Below are positions 1 to 6,935 of a DNA stretch of 64,000 nt, in pieces. This DNA comes from Salinigranum halophilum (GTDB taxonomy: Archaea; Halobacteriota; Halobacteria; Halobacteriales; Haloferacaceae). The stretch is taken from NCBI RefSeq assembly GCF_007004735.1, contig NZ_SSNL01000003.1, positions 248,001-312,000 on the forward strand. Reading direction: 5' to 3'. The position numbers and the translations under genes were made by a program. The notes below the pieces were generated by a model. It was not told the origin of the DNA. It was given only the letters and a program-made list of their open reading frames with translations, and made no database searches. Position 1 is the first letter of the stretch, and every line of letters begins with the position of its first letter.

Positions 1-155
1 TCTCGGACCACCACGACTTCACCGACGCGGAGGCCACCCTCCTCGAGGAGGTGGCCGACGAACGCGTCAGGCTCGGCCCCCACGCCATGCACGCCGACCA
101 CGCCATCACCGTCGCACACAACTACCTCGACACGGCGGGCTACACGCGGTACTGA
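1..155 (+). CDS. trmY: tRNA (pseudouridine(54)-N(1))-methyltransferase, C-terminal end (partial)
   Basis: Only the last 50 codons are present; the gene begins before the window. The visible tail has the pattern SDHHDFT…[20 protein letters not shown], which matches the end of archaeal TrmY proteins as I remember them: the LGP…[12 protein letters not shown] stretch forms part of the SAM-binding trefoil knot of this SPOUT family. TrmY methylates N1 of pseudouridine 54 in the T-loop of archaeal tRNA, giving m1-pseudouridine in place of the bacterial T54. It ends 66 bases before a tRNA-Pro gene on the same strand. The identification rests on the recalled C-terminal signature, because the catalytic core is outside the window. 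Confidence 0.75.
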   Translation, partial: SDHHDFTDAEATLLEEVADERVRLGPHAMHADHAITVAHNYLDTAGYTRY

Positions 156-186
156 CAGCCTCTCCCGCGGAGACCGCTAATCACAA

Positions 187-195
187 CTGTTAAAC
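187..195 (+). promoter_or_regulatory. TATA element of tRNA-Pro
   Basis: The sequence CTGTTAAAC is AT-rich in a GC-rich setting and is centred about 30 bases before the first base of tRNA-Pro, the usual archaeal TBP-site spacing. Confidence 0.5.
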
Positions 196-221
196 ACGGC
201 TACGCCATGAGTCAGAGGTGC

Positions 222-294
222 GGGCCGGTGGGGTAGCTTGGTATCCTTCGGCCTTCGGGTGGCCGTAACCGCAGTTCGAATCTGCGCCGGCCCA
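222..294 (+). tRNA. tRNA-Pro (anticodon CGG)
   Basis: A full cloverleaf of 73 bases can be drawn. The acceptor stem pairs GGGCCGG (222-228) with CCGGCCC (287-293) and has discriminator A294. The D-arm contains GGGTAGCTTGGTATCC. The anticodon stem CGGCC/GGCCG encloses the loop TTCGGGT, giving anticodon CGG, which reads CCG. The T-arm has the loop TTCGAAT within GCAG/CTGC. CCA is not encoded and no intron is seen. A degenerate copy of its 3' end lies about 120 bases downstream. Confidence 0.95.
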
Positions 295-300
295 TTCCTG

Positions 301-348
301 CCCGCGTTTCACACTACTGCAAGCGAAGCGAGCAGTCTGAAACGCGGG
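301..348. repeat. 11-bp inverted repeat just after tRNA-Pro
   Basis: CCCGCGTTTCA (301-311) and TGAAACGCGGG (338-348) are perfect reverse complements, with a second short pair (ACTGC 316-320, GCAGT 332-336) inside. Transcribed, this makes a strong hairpin beginning six bases after the tRNA. It could help 3' processing or termination, or be an end of a mobile repeat. Confidence 0.75.
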
Positions 349-412
349 CGGAAGTCGTCAAGCGGATTCGAGCAGGGAAGTCGCAGCGCGAACACAGTGA
401 GCGACCGTCTTC

Positions 413-438
413 CAGTGTTCGATATCTGCGCCGGCCGA
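413..438 (+). repeat. Degenerate copy of the tRNA-Pro 3' end
   Basis: The segment repeats the T-arm and acceptor end of tRNA-Pro (271-294) with a few changes: TTCGATATCTGCGCCGGCCGA here against TTCGAATCTGCGCCGGCCCA in the gene. No D-arm or anticodon arm precedes it, so it is not a second tRNA. Such partial 3'-end copies are typical of integration sites inside tRNA genes, but no integrase gene is seen here. Confidence 0.7.
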
Positions 439-809
439 TTTTACCCCCACTTCGCGATACGATGAGCGTCAGCGACGAGTGTCCGTAACGGGTGTGAAAT
501 ACACGCCACGCAGATTCGAGCCAGCGAGCTTCGCTGTCTCGAACGACGCTCAGTCGCTGGCAAAAGCTGTCTCTGCGAGCCGCGTGAGTAAGGGCTCGGA
601 AGACGAACGAAGCGACTCTTCCGGCGGAGCAAAAGCACTGCGTCGGCCCCTTCGGGGCCTCCTTGGCCCGCTCGCTCACTGCGTTCACTCGCGGTCCGTG
701 CACAATCACTCCGTACAGTGTTCACAGCACCCACGCCCTCATCGTCCTCGGTGACGCCCACTACGCCGCGTTCGGAGCGGTTATTCTCCCTCGCCCCCTC
801 ACCTCGTCA

Positions 810-1526
810 GTGGCAGACTCTCTCGACTCGCTCCTCGAAACCGCCGACGTCGCCGACCGGCGCGACGAGGTCGTCGCCGGTGTCCGCGAGCACGCTGGGC
901 GCATCGCTCGCGAACTCGCCCTCCTCCAGGGCGGCGACTACGGCTCTCGCGACTTCGACACTGATTCGGGGACGTGGACGGTCAAGTACGAGGGTGGCGC
1001 GCTCCAGTATCTCCGGTACGACGGCGGACGCGAGGACGTGTACGTCGTCTCGGCGCACAGCCCGCCGGACCCCGAGGCACTCGCCGAGGCGCTGCGCGAC
1101 TACGCGGCGTTCGTTGAGACGTACAACGCCTACGTCGAGAGCCTGGAGGGCGTGCTCGACGACGTCGACACCGACTTCCCGGCCGTCGCCTCCACCGAGT
1201 CGGTCGCCGCCGAGCGCGACCGGGTCCTCGACCGGATTCGGGCGGTCAGTGGGGAGATGGCGGGCCAACTCCACCGCGCCGAAGGAACCGACTACGGCAC
1301 GTTTTCGGCTCGCGTCGATGGGTCCCGGTGGGAACTCAAGCGCGAACGCGACCAGGTGTCGTACCTCCGCGTCGGCGGTGAGGGCGGAATCTACCTCCTC
1401 TCGCAGTACGGGAACCCGCCGGCGACGGACGTGCGGGAACTCGTCGGAAGCGTTCCGGCGTTCGTCGAAGCGTTCAACGAGCGTGTCGCCGACCTTGACG
1501 CCGGGCTGTCGCGCGTCGAGCTCTGA
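810..1526 (+). CDS. Conserved hypothetical protein with two tandem homologous halves
   Basis: This acidic soluble protein of 238 residues is not recognised as a named family. I chose the GTG at 810 (V-A-D-S-L-D) because the reading upstream runs into the palindromic tRNA-flanking region and loses coding character; an AT-rich GGTTATTCTCC lies about 28 bases before it, which suits a leaderless start. The protein is an internal duplication. Residues about 20-120 and 125-235 share the same order of elements: a helix ending in LL/LH…G.DYG, then W.(V/L)K.E…YLR, then a (V/L)(V/S)…(S/G)(P/N)P stretch, then a (F)VE.(Y/F)N helix. There are no membrane segments or cysteine motifs. A bind-and-dimerise role is possible but not shown. 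Confidence 0.75.
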   Translation: MADSLDSLLETADVADRRDEVVAGVREHAGRIARELALLQGGDYGSRDFDTDSGTWTVKYEGGALQYLRYDGGREDVYVVSAHSPPDPEALAEALRDYAAFVETYNAYVESLEGVLDDVDTDFPAVASTESVAAERDRVLDRIRAVSGEMAGQLHRAEGTDYGTFSARVDGSRWELKRERDQVSYLRVGGEGGIYLLSQYGNPPATDVRELVGSVPAFVEAFNERVADLDAGLSRVEL

Positions 1527-1611
1527 GGGGACGCCGCGTTCTCAGCCGGGAGAATCCGTCTCGGGGCACCACGGCAGAACCCAGTTGTTCGACGCCGGCT
1601 CTCGTCCACGT

Positions 1612-1776
1612 ATGGTCACGGACCTCCCCGACGACGTTCCCCCCGAGTGGTGCCCCGACTGCGGCGAGCGACTCGCGCTCACCGGGGTCCAGCAGGCCGG
1701 TATCGCCCAGTTCTTCTGTGAGACGTGTCGGTATCGACACGACCGCTACGTGGGCCAGTCGGACGCGAGCGCGTAG
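1612..1776 (+). CDS. Small zinc-ribbon protein
   Basis: A protein of 54 residues with two CxxC knuckles (CPDC near residue 14 and CETC near residue 38), spaced as in a rubredoxin-like zinc ribbon, so it should bind one zinc. It starts with ATG in the same direction as its neighbours, 85 bases after the duplicated hypothetical gene and 103 bases before the UspA gene. Haloarchaeal genomes carry many such orphan zinc-finger microproteins, several of them tied to regulation. No specific function can be read from the sequence. Confidence 0.75.
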   Translation: MVTDLPDDVPPEWCPDCGERLALTGVQQAGIAQFFCETCRYRHDRYVGQSDASA

Positions 1777-1845
1777 CGGGCCTCGGTGTCGGTCGACGGA
1801 CCGGCGCACGGGGTCGTTTCTCACCGGGCTGGAGCCGGCGAAATC

Positions 1846-1854
1846 ATCAATATC
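1846..1854 (+). promoter_or_regulatory. TATA element of the UspA gene
   Basis: ATCAATATC is centred about 29 bases before the ATG at 1879. This fits a leaderless transcript and supports that ATG over the longer in-frame reading from 1786. Confidence 0.5.
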
Positions 1855-1878
1855 CCCGTGGGTGAATACGCGACCGTA

Positions 1879-2304
1879 ATGACACGTATCCTCGTCGCCA
1901 TCGACGGCTCGGAACCCTCGGAGAAGGCGCTCGACTTCGCGCTCGACCGGCACGCCGACGCGGACCTCGTCGCCGTCTCGGTGCTCGACCCGACGTCGTA
2001 CGTCCAGGGCTCCGCCGACCTCATCCTCCCGGACACCGAGGCCTGGCGGGACGACGCGAAGGCTGAGGTCGAGGCGGTGCTCGAATCGGCTGTGGACAAG
2101 GCCGGAACTCACGGCATCGACCTGGAGACCGACCTCGTCTACGGCGCGCCCGCCCGCTCGGTCGTCGAGTACGCCGCCGAGAACGATATCGACCAGATTA
2201 TCGTCGGAAGCCACGGACGGGACGGGGTCTCTCGCGTGCTCCTCGGGAGCGTCGCGGAGACCGTCGTTCGACGCTCGTCGGTCCCCGTGACGGTCGTCCG
2301 ATAA
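1879..2304 (+). CDS. Universal stress protein (UspA family)
   Basis: A protein of 141 residues, the normal single-domain Usp length. It begins with the beta-strand ILVAIDGSEPSEKAL and ends with the ATP-binding loop IIVGSHGRDGVSRVLLGSVAETVVRRSSVPVTVVR, which carries the G-2x-G-9x-G(S/T) signature of ATP-binding UspA proteins. It probably acts as a cytoplasmic nucleotide-binding stress or signalling protein, usually dimeric. It stands alone on its strand and converges with the azlD gene. Haloarchaea have dozens of paralogues, so the exact stimulus cannot be inferred. Confidence 0.92.
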   Translation: MTRILVAIDGSEPSEKALDFALDRHADADLVAVSVLDPTSYVQGSADLILPDTEAWRDDAKAEVEAVLESAVDKAGTHGIDLETDLVYGAPARSVVEYAAENDIDQIIVGSHGRDGVSRVLLGSVAETVVRRSSVPVTVVR

Positions 2305-2409
2305 CACAGACGGTCCGGCTTCCACGCGGCCGACTTTTTCGGCGGTGACGCGCATCCGACGCCGACCGCGGCAGCCGCGCCCTTCTCGGCGATTCCCGGT
2401 CCCCTCGGC

Positions 2410-2769
2410 TCACACCGGGACGGCGAACCGCACGACCCAGAGGGCGACGAGCCCGACGACGATGGTCGCCGTGACGTCCTCGGTGTACCAGGCGACGACG
2501 GCCGCCAGTCCGCCGGCGATGACCCTGTCGGCGGTGAGCGTTTCGACCGCCGTGGGTTCGATGGTGACGACGGACGGGACGACGAGCGCGGCGAGCACGG
2601 CTGCCGGGACGTACCGGAGCGCCCGGGTCACCCGCGGCGGAACGGTGTCGATGCGACCGAACAGGTAGATGAACGAGAGTCGGATGCAGAACGTCGCGAT
2701 GCCGACGGCGACGATGGCGGTCCACACACCCACAGGGCCGTAGCTGGTCTGAGCGACGACTCCGGTCAT
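2410..2769 (-). CDS. azlD: Branched-chain amino acid exporter small subunit, AzlD family
   Basis: A small membrane protein of 119 residues with about four hydrophobic helices. It contains the motifs TFCIRLSFIYLFGR and RALRYVPAAVLAALVVPS, which are characteristic of AzlD (the small YgaH-type subunit). It pairs with AzlC to form an exporter of the AzlCD/YgaZH type for branched-chain amino acids or analogues. Its ATG overlaps the stop of azlC by ATGA (2766-2769 region), so the two are translationally coupled. The true substrate in haloarchaea is untested. Confidence 0.88.
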   Translation of the reverse strand: MTGVVAQTSYGPVGVWTAIVAVGIATFCIRLSFIYLFGRIDTVPPRVTRALRYVPAAVLAALVVPSVVTIEPTAVETLTADRVIAGGLAAVVAWYTEDVTATIVVGLVALWVVRFAVPV

Positions 2770-3512
2770 CAGTCACGCACCTCCTCGACGGCGAGGCCGA
2801 CGCCGACGCCGACGACCGCGGCGAGCGGCAGCCCGAGTTCGTACGGAATCCCCACCCCGGCGAGCGCGACGAGTCCGGCGATGCCTCCGGCGGCGGCCGT
2901 CGGTCCGTCCTCGATACGCGGGACGAGAAGCGCCAGGAAGACCAGCGGCACGGCGAAGTCGAGCCCCCACGAGTCGGGGAGCCCGCGGCCGAGCCCGACC
3001 CCGACCGCCGTCGAGACGACCCAGACCACCCAGAGGCTCGCGGCGACGCCGAAGTAGAACCGGTCGCGCCCCGCTCCGCCCTCCGAACCGCCGCCGTCAG
3101 CTTCGGCGTCGTCGCCTTCGTCGTCGCCGCCCGACTCCGTGCCCGACTCGAACCGGGCGATAGAGACCGCGTACGCCTGGTCGGTCAGGAGGTACGCGAG
3201 GACCGCCTTCCACCGCGAGCGGTACCGCTGGAAGTACGGGGCGATGGACGCCGAGTACATCAGCATTCGGAGGTTGATGACGATGCCGGTGAGGACGACG
3301 ACGGGAACGGCCGCGTCACTCCGGAGGAGTTCGATGACGGCGAGCTGGGAGGCACCGGCGAAGACGACGACGGACATCCCGAGAGCGGCGACGGGAGAGA
3401 GGCCGGCGTCGATGGCGGCGACCCCCGCGACGAGACCGAACGGGACGATGCCGACGAGGAGCGGGAGCGACGCCCGCACGCCCGCTCGAACGGTTGGCGG
3501 CAGACGGGGCAT
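2769..3512 (-). CDS. azlC: Branched-chain amino acid exporter large subunit, AzlC family
   Basis: A membrane protein of 247 residues whose N-terminus RAGVRASLPLLVGIVPFGLVAGVAA and following FAGASQLA motif are typical of AzlC/YgaZ. I chose the ATG at 3512 because residues upstream in the same frame are arginine-rich shadow sequence and the family begins here. About seven hydrophobic segments are visible. An acidic, glycine-rich insertion (about residues 130-155, DDEGDDAEADGGGSEGG) sits between two helices and is probably a cytoplasmic or extracellular salt-adapted loop. It is coupled to azlD downstream. Confidence 0.88.
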   Translation of the reverse strand: MPRLPPTVRAGVRASLPLLVGIVPFGLVAGVAAIDAGLSPVAALGMSVVVFAGASQLAVIELLRSDAAVPVVVLTGIVINLRMLMYSASIAPYFQRYRSRWKAVLAYLLTDQAYAVSIARFESGTESGGDDEGDDAEADGGGSEGGAGRDRFYFGVAASLWVVWVVSTAVGVGLGRGLPDSWGLDFAVPLVFLALLVPRIEDGPTAAAGGIAGLVALAGVGIPYELGLPLAAVVGVGVGLAVEEVRD

Positions 3513-3577
3513 GCTATACTCACTCGACGACGGCGGGGAGAGAAACCGCTTTCCGTTCGCCCGTCCCGACGCGGACG

Positions 3578-3940
3578 CTATTCGACGCCCACGACCGCCG
3601 CGCTCCGGATGTCGAGTGCGCTCTCGAACTCCTCGCGGCGGCCCGTCTCGGTCCCGACCCGCCTGAGCTGTTCTTCGTGTGCCCGACGGACCGCCTCGCA
3701 CTCGCGGGCCGTCAGTCCGAGTCGCTCGCCCACCGTGTCCCAGTGGTCGAGCGGGACGAGGAACACCCACCGCTCCGGTGACTCCGCGACGGCCTCGTAC
3801 GTCCGCCGATACGTCTCGAGCCGTGGGCCGAGGTCGGCCTGTACCTGGTCGACGAGTTCGGGCAGGCGCTCGGCGGGGACGCTCGCCTTCGCCGCCGCGA
3901 GGACCAGCACCTGCCCGTCGAGTGGGTCACCGCGGGTCAT
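3578..3940 (-). CDS. Haloarchaeal hypothetical protein of 120 residues
   Basis: A soluble, largely helical acidic protein (MTRGDPLDGQVLVLAAAKASV…), not recognised. It has no cysteines and no membrane segment. A tryptophan/proline stretch, SPERWVFLVPLDHWDTV, near residues 55-70 may form a hydrophobic core. I took the ATG at 3940, which overlaps the stop of the preceding gene (ATGA), rather than the GTG three bases earlier. It is the third gene of a tightly overlapping set that begins with the SAMP3-like modifier, so it may serve the same pathway, but that is context only. Confidence 0.7.
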   Translation of the reverse strand: MTRGDPLDGQVLVLAAAKASVPAERLPELVDQVQADLGPRLETYRRTYEAVAESPERWVFLVPLDHWDTVGERLGLTARECEAVRRAHEEQLRRVGTETGRREEFESALDIRSAAVVGVE

Positions 3941-4194
3941 CACCCACCGGCGCGCATCGCCTTCTGGGCGAATCGCTCGACGAGCGGTTCGAGCGTCTCC
4001 TCGCCCCCCTCGAAGACCACGTCGACCTCGTTGAGCGTGAGCGTCGGACCGACCGTCGTCTTCGACTCGGACAGTGACGCTTCCCAGTCGTCGCCGACGA
4101 CCTGTCCGGGTTCGACCTCTCTGCCGCCGAGGTTCGTCAGGTAGTGCGTCGCGAGGCGCTGTGAGATGCCGCGAAACGACCGCTCGACCCTCAT
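3940..4194 (-). CDS. Small protein ending in Gly-Gly, coupled to the SAMP3-like gene
   Basis: An 84-residue protein (MRVERSFRGISQRLATHYL…) not recognised as a named family. The ATG at 4194 overlaps the stop of the upstream modifier gene as ATGA, and its own stop overlaps the next start the same way, so the three genes form one translation-coupled unit. The C-terminus is …MRAGG, a terminal diglycine like that of ubiquitin-fold modifiers, although I do not see an obvious beta-grasp pattern. The middle (DDWEASLSE…TLTLNEVDVVFEG) looks like a beta-rich domain. It could be a partner or cofactor of the modifier system. Confidence 0.75.
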   Translation of the reverse strand: MRVERSFRGISQRLATHYLTNLGGREVEPGQVVGDDWEASLSESKTTVGPTLTLNEVDVVFEGGEETLEPLVERFAQKAMRAGG

Positions 4195-4475
4195 CGACAC
4201 CCCCCGGCGACCGGCGGGAAGACGCTCAGCGTGTCGCCCTCTTCCAGCCGTGTCTCGATGCCCTCCATGTGGAGCACCTCGCGGCCGTTCTTCAGGACGT
4301 TGATCTGCGGTTTGAGGTCCCCGTCGACGAGCAGTTCGCCCACCAGGTCGTCGTACTCCGATTCGAGGGCCGACAGCACCTCGCCGACCGTCACTCCGTC
4401 TTCGAACTCACGGTCGATGGTCTTCGACCCGACGATCTCCCGGAAGGTGGCGAAGAACTTCAGCGTCACGTGCAT
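4191..4475 (-). CDS. Ubiquitin-like small archaeal modifier, SAMP3/MoaD family
   Basis: A beta-grasp protein of 94 residues: MHVTLKFFATFREIVGSK… then INVLKNGREV… then TLSVFPPVAGG. These are the features I recall of haloarchaeal SAMP3 (FFATFRE, NVLKNGR and FPPVAGG). Members are adenylated by the E1-like UbaA at a C-terminal Gly-Gly and then joined to lysines (sampylation) or used for sulfur transfer to molybdopterin or tRNA. Unusually, two residues (Cys-Arg) follow the diglycine here, so the protein would need trimming before activation, or may not be conjugated. The ATG at 4475 is supported by the family N-terminus; the longer reading upstream is shadow sequence. It heads a three-gene overlapping unit. 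Confidence 0.85.
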   Translation of the reverse strand: MHVTLKFFATFREIVGSKTIDREFEDGVTVGEVLSALESEYDDLVGELLVDGDLKPQINVLKNGREVLHMEGIETRLEEGDTLSVFPPVAGGCR

Positions 4476-4564
4476 GTGCTGTGGGTTCGCTCCCACAGGT
4501 AAAAACATACGCCGAGTGTGGTCGTCGCCGCGGACGACCGGTCGCACGGACGACCGACCCGACC

Positions 4565-4957
4565 CTACCGCTTCCCGAAGCGGATGCCGTCCTCGACGAG
4601 ACGGTGGTTGCGCTCGCGGTCGATGTGGCCCGAGAGCCAGTCGTGTTCGTTGATCTGGAGGATGAGGTCGGCCTGGAGGTTGCGCCAGGCGATGGCGTAG
4701 ATGGGCGACTGCCCCCACGCGCGGAGTTCGGGGACGAACTCGTCGTACCGCTCGAGATGTTCTTCGAGCCGTTCGAGCACGTCGACGGCGTATCCCGCGG
4801 CCTCCGACTCCGACTCGGCCGAGTCGATGGCGCGGTTCAGCCGCGTCTCCAGTCCCGCGACGGCCTGTTTCATGTCCTGTGCGGCGTCCCCTTCGCTGTC
4901 GGGCAGCGAGTCGAGAATCTGCTGTGGTACGCCGATTTCGACGTGTTGGTCGACCAT
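4565..4957 (-). CDS. Haloarchaeal conserved hypothetical protein, helical
   Basis: An acidic soluble protein of 130 residues (MVDQHVEIGVPQQIL…RFGKR) predicted to be almost all helix, with a heptad-like stretch of about residues 35-75 (VAGLETRLNRAI…VLERLEEHLERYDEFV) that could form a coiled coil. The second half has a conserved-looking patch, WGQSPIYAIAWRNLQADLILQI. The ATG at 4957 begins the coding-quality sequence. It lies 50 bases downstream of a small zinc-finger gene on the same strand. I do not recognise the family. Confidence 0.75.
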   Translation of the reverse strand: MVDQHVEIGVPQQILDSLPDSEGDAAQDMKQAVAGLETRLNRAIDSAESESEAAGYAVDVLERLEEHLERYDEFVPELRAWGQSPIYAIAWRNLQADLILQINEHDWLSGHIDRERNHRLVEDGIRFGKR

Positions 4958-5006
4958 ACCCGTGGGAGGTGCGAGAGCGACAAAAAGGTGGGTATCCCCC
5001 ACACGC

Positions 5007-5186
5007 TCACCCGTTCTCGCTGCCGTCCCCGTCGCCCGCGAGGAACGCCCGGAGGTCGGCACTGCAGGCGCGACAGACGAGCGTTCGGAGTCGTCCCTCC
5101 GCGTCGAGGACGTCGACAGCGCCGTAGACGTCGCCGGGGTCGATGGCCGCGCCACAGCGCCGGCAGTAGTGTGTCCGACGGACCAC
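5007..5186 (-). CDS. Small zinc-finger protein (GTG start)
   Basis: Reading the complement from GTG at 5186 gives 59 residues: VRRTHYCRRCGAAIDPG…, a variable middle, then LVCRACSADLRAFLAG…ENG and a stop. The two knuckles (CRRC near residue 8 and CRAC near residue 38) indicate a zinc ribbon. It sits between hyuB and the helical hypothetical gene in the same direction. A T-rich run (TTTTTCAC) about 30 bases before the GTG could be its TATA element. It is easily missed because longer overlapping frames cover it. Function unknown. Confidence 0.7.
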   Translation of the reverse strand: MVRRTHYCRRCGAAIDPGDVYGAVDVLDAEGRLRTLVCRACSADLRAFLAGDGDGSENG

Positions 5187-5228
5187 ACGGGGTCGTCGCG
5201 CGCGAGCGTGAAAAAGAGCGCCGTCCCC

Positions 5229-6935
5229 TCACCCGTCGAGCAGGTCAACCGCGGCGTCGACGGGGTCGTCCCCGTAGTGCGACCGGGCGGCCGCTTCGGT
5301 CACCTTCTCCAGTCTGAGGTCCGCGGCCAGCAACGACGGGTCCCGTTCCTCGGGCGGTCCGTACCCGCCCGCACCGGGCGTCCGGAGGCTCACGGTCGTC
5401 CCGGCGGGGAGGTCGTGGGTCGACTTCCCCGCCAGCCGCGTCGTTCCCGCTGCGTCGAGTCGGTAGGCTGCCCCCGGTTCGCCGTCCTCGCCGCCGGCGA
5501 GCCCGTACGGGGCGTGTCGCTGTCGGTCGGCCAGGAGCGAGAACGTCGCCGTGTGGCCCCGCACGGAGATGTCGCGACGGAGGCCGAGGCCCCCGCGGTA
5601 CTGTCCCGCACCCCCCGAGTCGGGCCGCAGTTCGTACCGCTCGACCCTGAGGGGGTACGCCGTCTCCAACACCTCGATTGGCGTGTTCATCGTGTTCGAC
5701 ATGTGGACGTGGACGCCGTCCATCCCGTCTTTGCCGTCTCTCCCGCCGAAGCCACCACCCTGCGTCTCGTAGAAGGCGTACGGACGCTCGGTTCGCGGGT
5801 CGGTCCCGCCGAAGGTGACGTTGTTCATCGTCCCCTGCGACCCCGCGAGCACGCGCGAGACGTCGGCCTCGGCGAACGCCCCGAGGACGACGTCCGTCAC
5901 CCGCTGGGAGGTCTCGAGGTTGCCGCCGACGACGGCCGCGGGCGGTTCGGGGTCGACGAGACTCCGCTCGGGCGTCTCGATGGTGATGGGGCGGTAACAG
6001 CCGTGGTTCGGCGGTATCTCGGGGTCGGTCACACAGCGCACGGCGTAGTACGTCGCCGACGCGGTGACCGCGAAGACGGCGTTGACGGGGCCGGCCGTCT
6101 GTGGGGCCGTGCCCGCGAAGTCGACGGTCACCTCGTCGCCGTCGACCGTCACGGCCGCCCGGACGGGCAGGTCCTCGTTCCCCCGGCCGTCGTCGTCGAG
6201 GACGTCCTCGAAGGCGTACGTCCCGTCCGGGAGCGACTCGATTTCGGTGCGCATCCGCCGTTCTGAGTAGTCTTTCACCGCCTCGAGTGCCGGCGCGAGC
6301 GTGTCGCCGTACTTCTCGGCGAGGGCGGTGAACCGACGTCGACCGGTCGCGTTGGCGGCCTCCTGCGCCCGGAGGTCGCCGCGACGCTCGTCAGGGGTCC
6401 GAACGTTCGCGAGGATCATCGAGAGCACGTCCTCGTTCACGTCTCCACCCGAGGCGAACTTCACGGGCGGGATGCGGAGGCCCTCCTGGTAGATTTCGGT
6501 CGAGTCGGCCGCGACCGACCCCGCTCGAGCGCCGCCGATGTCGGCGTGGTGCGCCCGGTTCGCCGCGTACGCGACGACCGCGCCGTCGACGAACACCGGC
6601 GAGACGAGCGTGAGGTCCGGGAGGTGTGCGCCGCCGCGGAACGGGTCGTTCAGGAGCACCGAGTCGCCCGGTTCCAGTGTCTCGGGCGGGAACTGCTCGA
6701 CCGCGGCGGCGACCGAAAACGGCATCGCCCCCAGGTGGACGGGCATGTTCTCCGCCTGTGATATCATCTCGCCCCCCGCGTCGAAGAGCGCGCACGAGCA
6801 GTCGCGGCGCTCTTTGATGTTCGGCGAGTAGCCCGTCCGGATGAGGTTGGCGTTCATCTCCTCGGCGACGGCGATGCAGGCGTTGCGGACGACTTCCAGA
6901 GTGACGGGGTCGACTCCACCCTCGGATTCGCTCAT
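5229..6935 (-). CDS. hyuB: Hydantoinase B / oxoprolinase family, beta subunit (HyuB)
   Basis: A protein of 568 residues that starts DPVTLEVVRNACIAVAEEM and contains ERRDCSCALFDAGGEM and NDPFRGGAHLPD, all typical of HyuB. With HyuA it forms an ATP-dependent amidohydrolase that opens cyclic imides such as N-methylhydantoin or 5-oxoproline. The glycine-rich C-terminal GGGFGGRDG and GPPEERDPS segments are also family-like. Its ATG overlaps the hyuA stop by four bases, so the pair is translationally coupled. The next gene upstream of the pair is an MFS transporter, so uptake and cleavage of a cyclic amide is plausible; the substrate is not visible from sequence. Confidence 0.92.
   Translation of the reverse strand: MSESEGGVDPVTLEVVRNACIAVAEEMNANLIRTGYSPNIKERRDCSCALFDAGGEMISQAENMPVHLGAMPFSVAAAVEQFPPETLEPGDSVLLNDPFRGGAHLPDLTLVSPVFVDGAVVAYAANRAHHADIGGARAGSVAADSTEIYQEGLRIPPVKFASGGDVNEDVLSMILANVRTPDERRGDLRAQEAANATGRRRFTALAEKYGDTLAPALEAVKDYSERRMRTEIESLPDGTYAFEDVLDDDGRGNEDLPVRAAVTVDGDEVTVDFAGTAPQTAGPVNAVFAVTASATYYAVRCVTDPEIPPNHGCYRPITIETPERSLVDPEPPAAVVGGNLETSQRVTDVVLGAFAEADVSRVLAGSQGTMNNVTFGGTDPRTERPYAFYETQGGGFGGRDGKDGMDGVHVHMSNTMNTPIEVLETAYPLRVERYELRPDSGGAGQYRGGLGLRRDISVRGHTATFSLLADRQRHAPYGLAGGEDGEPGAAYRLDAAGTTRLAGKSTHDLPAGTTVSLRTPGAGGYGPPEERDPSLLAADLRLEKVTEAAARSHYGDDPVDAAVDLLDG

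Larger units (their letters stand above)
295..809. other. Non-coding, palindrome-rich stretch after tRNA-Pro
   Basis: I see no convincing gene in these 515 bases. The stretch is packed with inverted repeats. An 11-bp perfect one pairs 301-311 with 338-348 and contains a nested ACTGC/GCAGT. A 12-of-13-bp one pairs 515-527 with 531-543. GGAAGA/TCTTCC lies at about 599-622, and GGCCCC/GGGGCC pairs 645-650 with 654-659. Motifs of the type GCGAACnnAGTGAGCGAC and CGCTCACTGCGTTC recur. It also holds a broken copy of the tRNA-Pro 3' end at 413-438. It could be remnants of integration events or a family of intergenic palindromic repeats. Confidence 0.7.

Noticed and set aside
413-438. A second tRNA gene after tRNA-Pro, and another after tRNA-Lys
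   Set aside because: Only the T-arm and acceptor end are present; no D-arm, anticodon arm or full stem can be drawn.
664-705. Repeated CGCTCACT-type strings as a CRISPR array
   Set aside because: Copies are imperfect, irregularly spaced and palindromic, with no regular spacers or cas genes.
3080-3160. A frameshift in azlC because of an acidic, glycine-rich stretch
   Set aside because: The frame continues into normal membrane segments on both sides, so it is an in-frame insertion.
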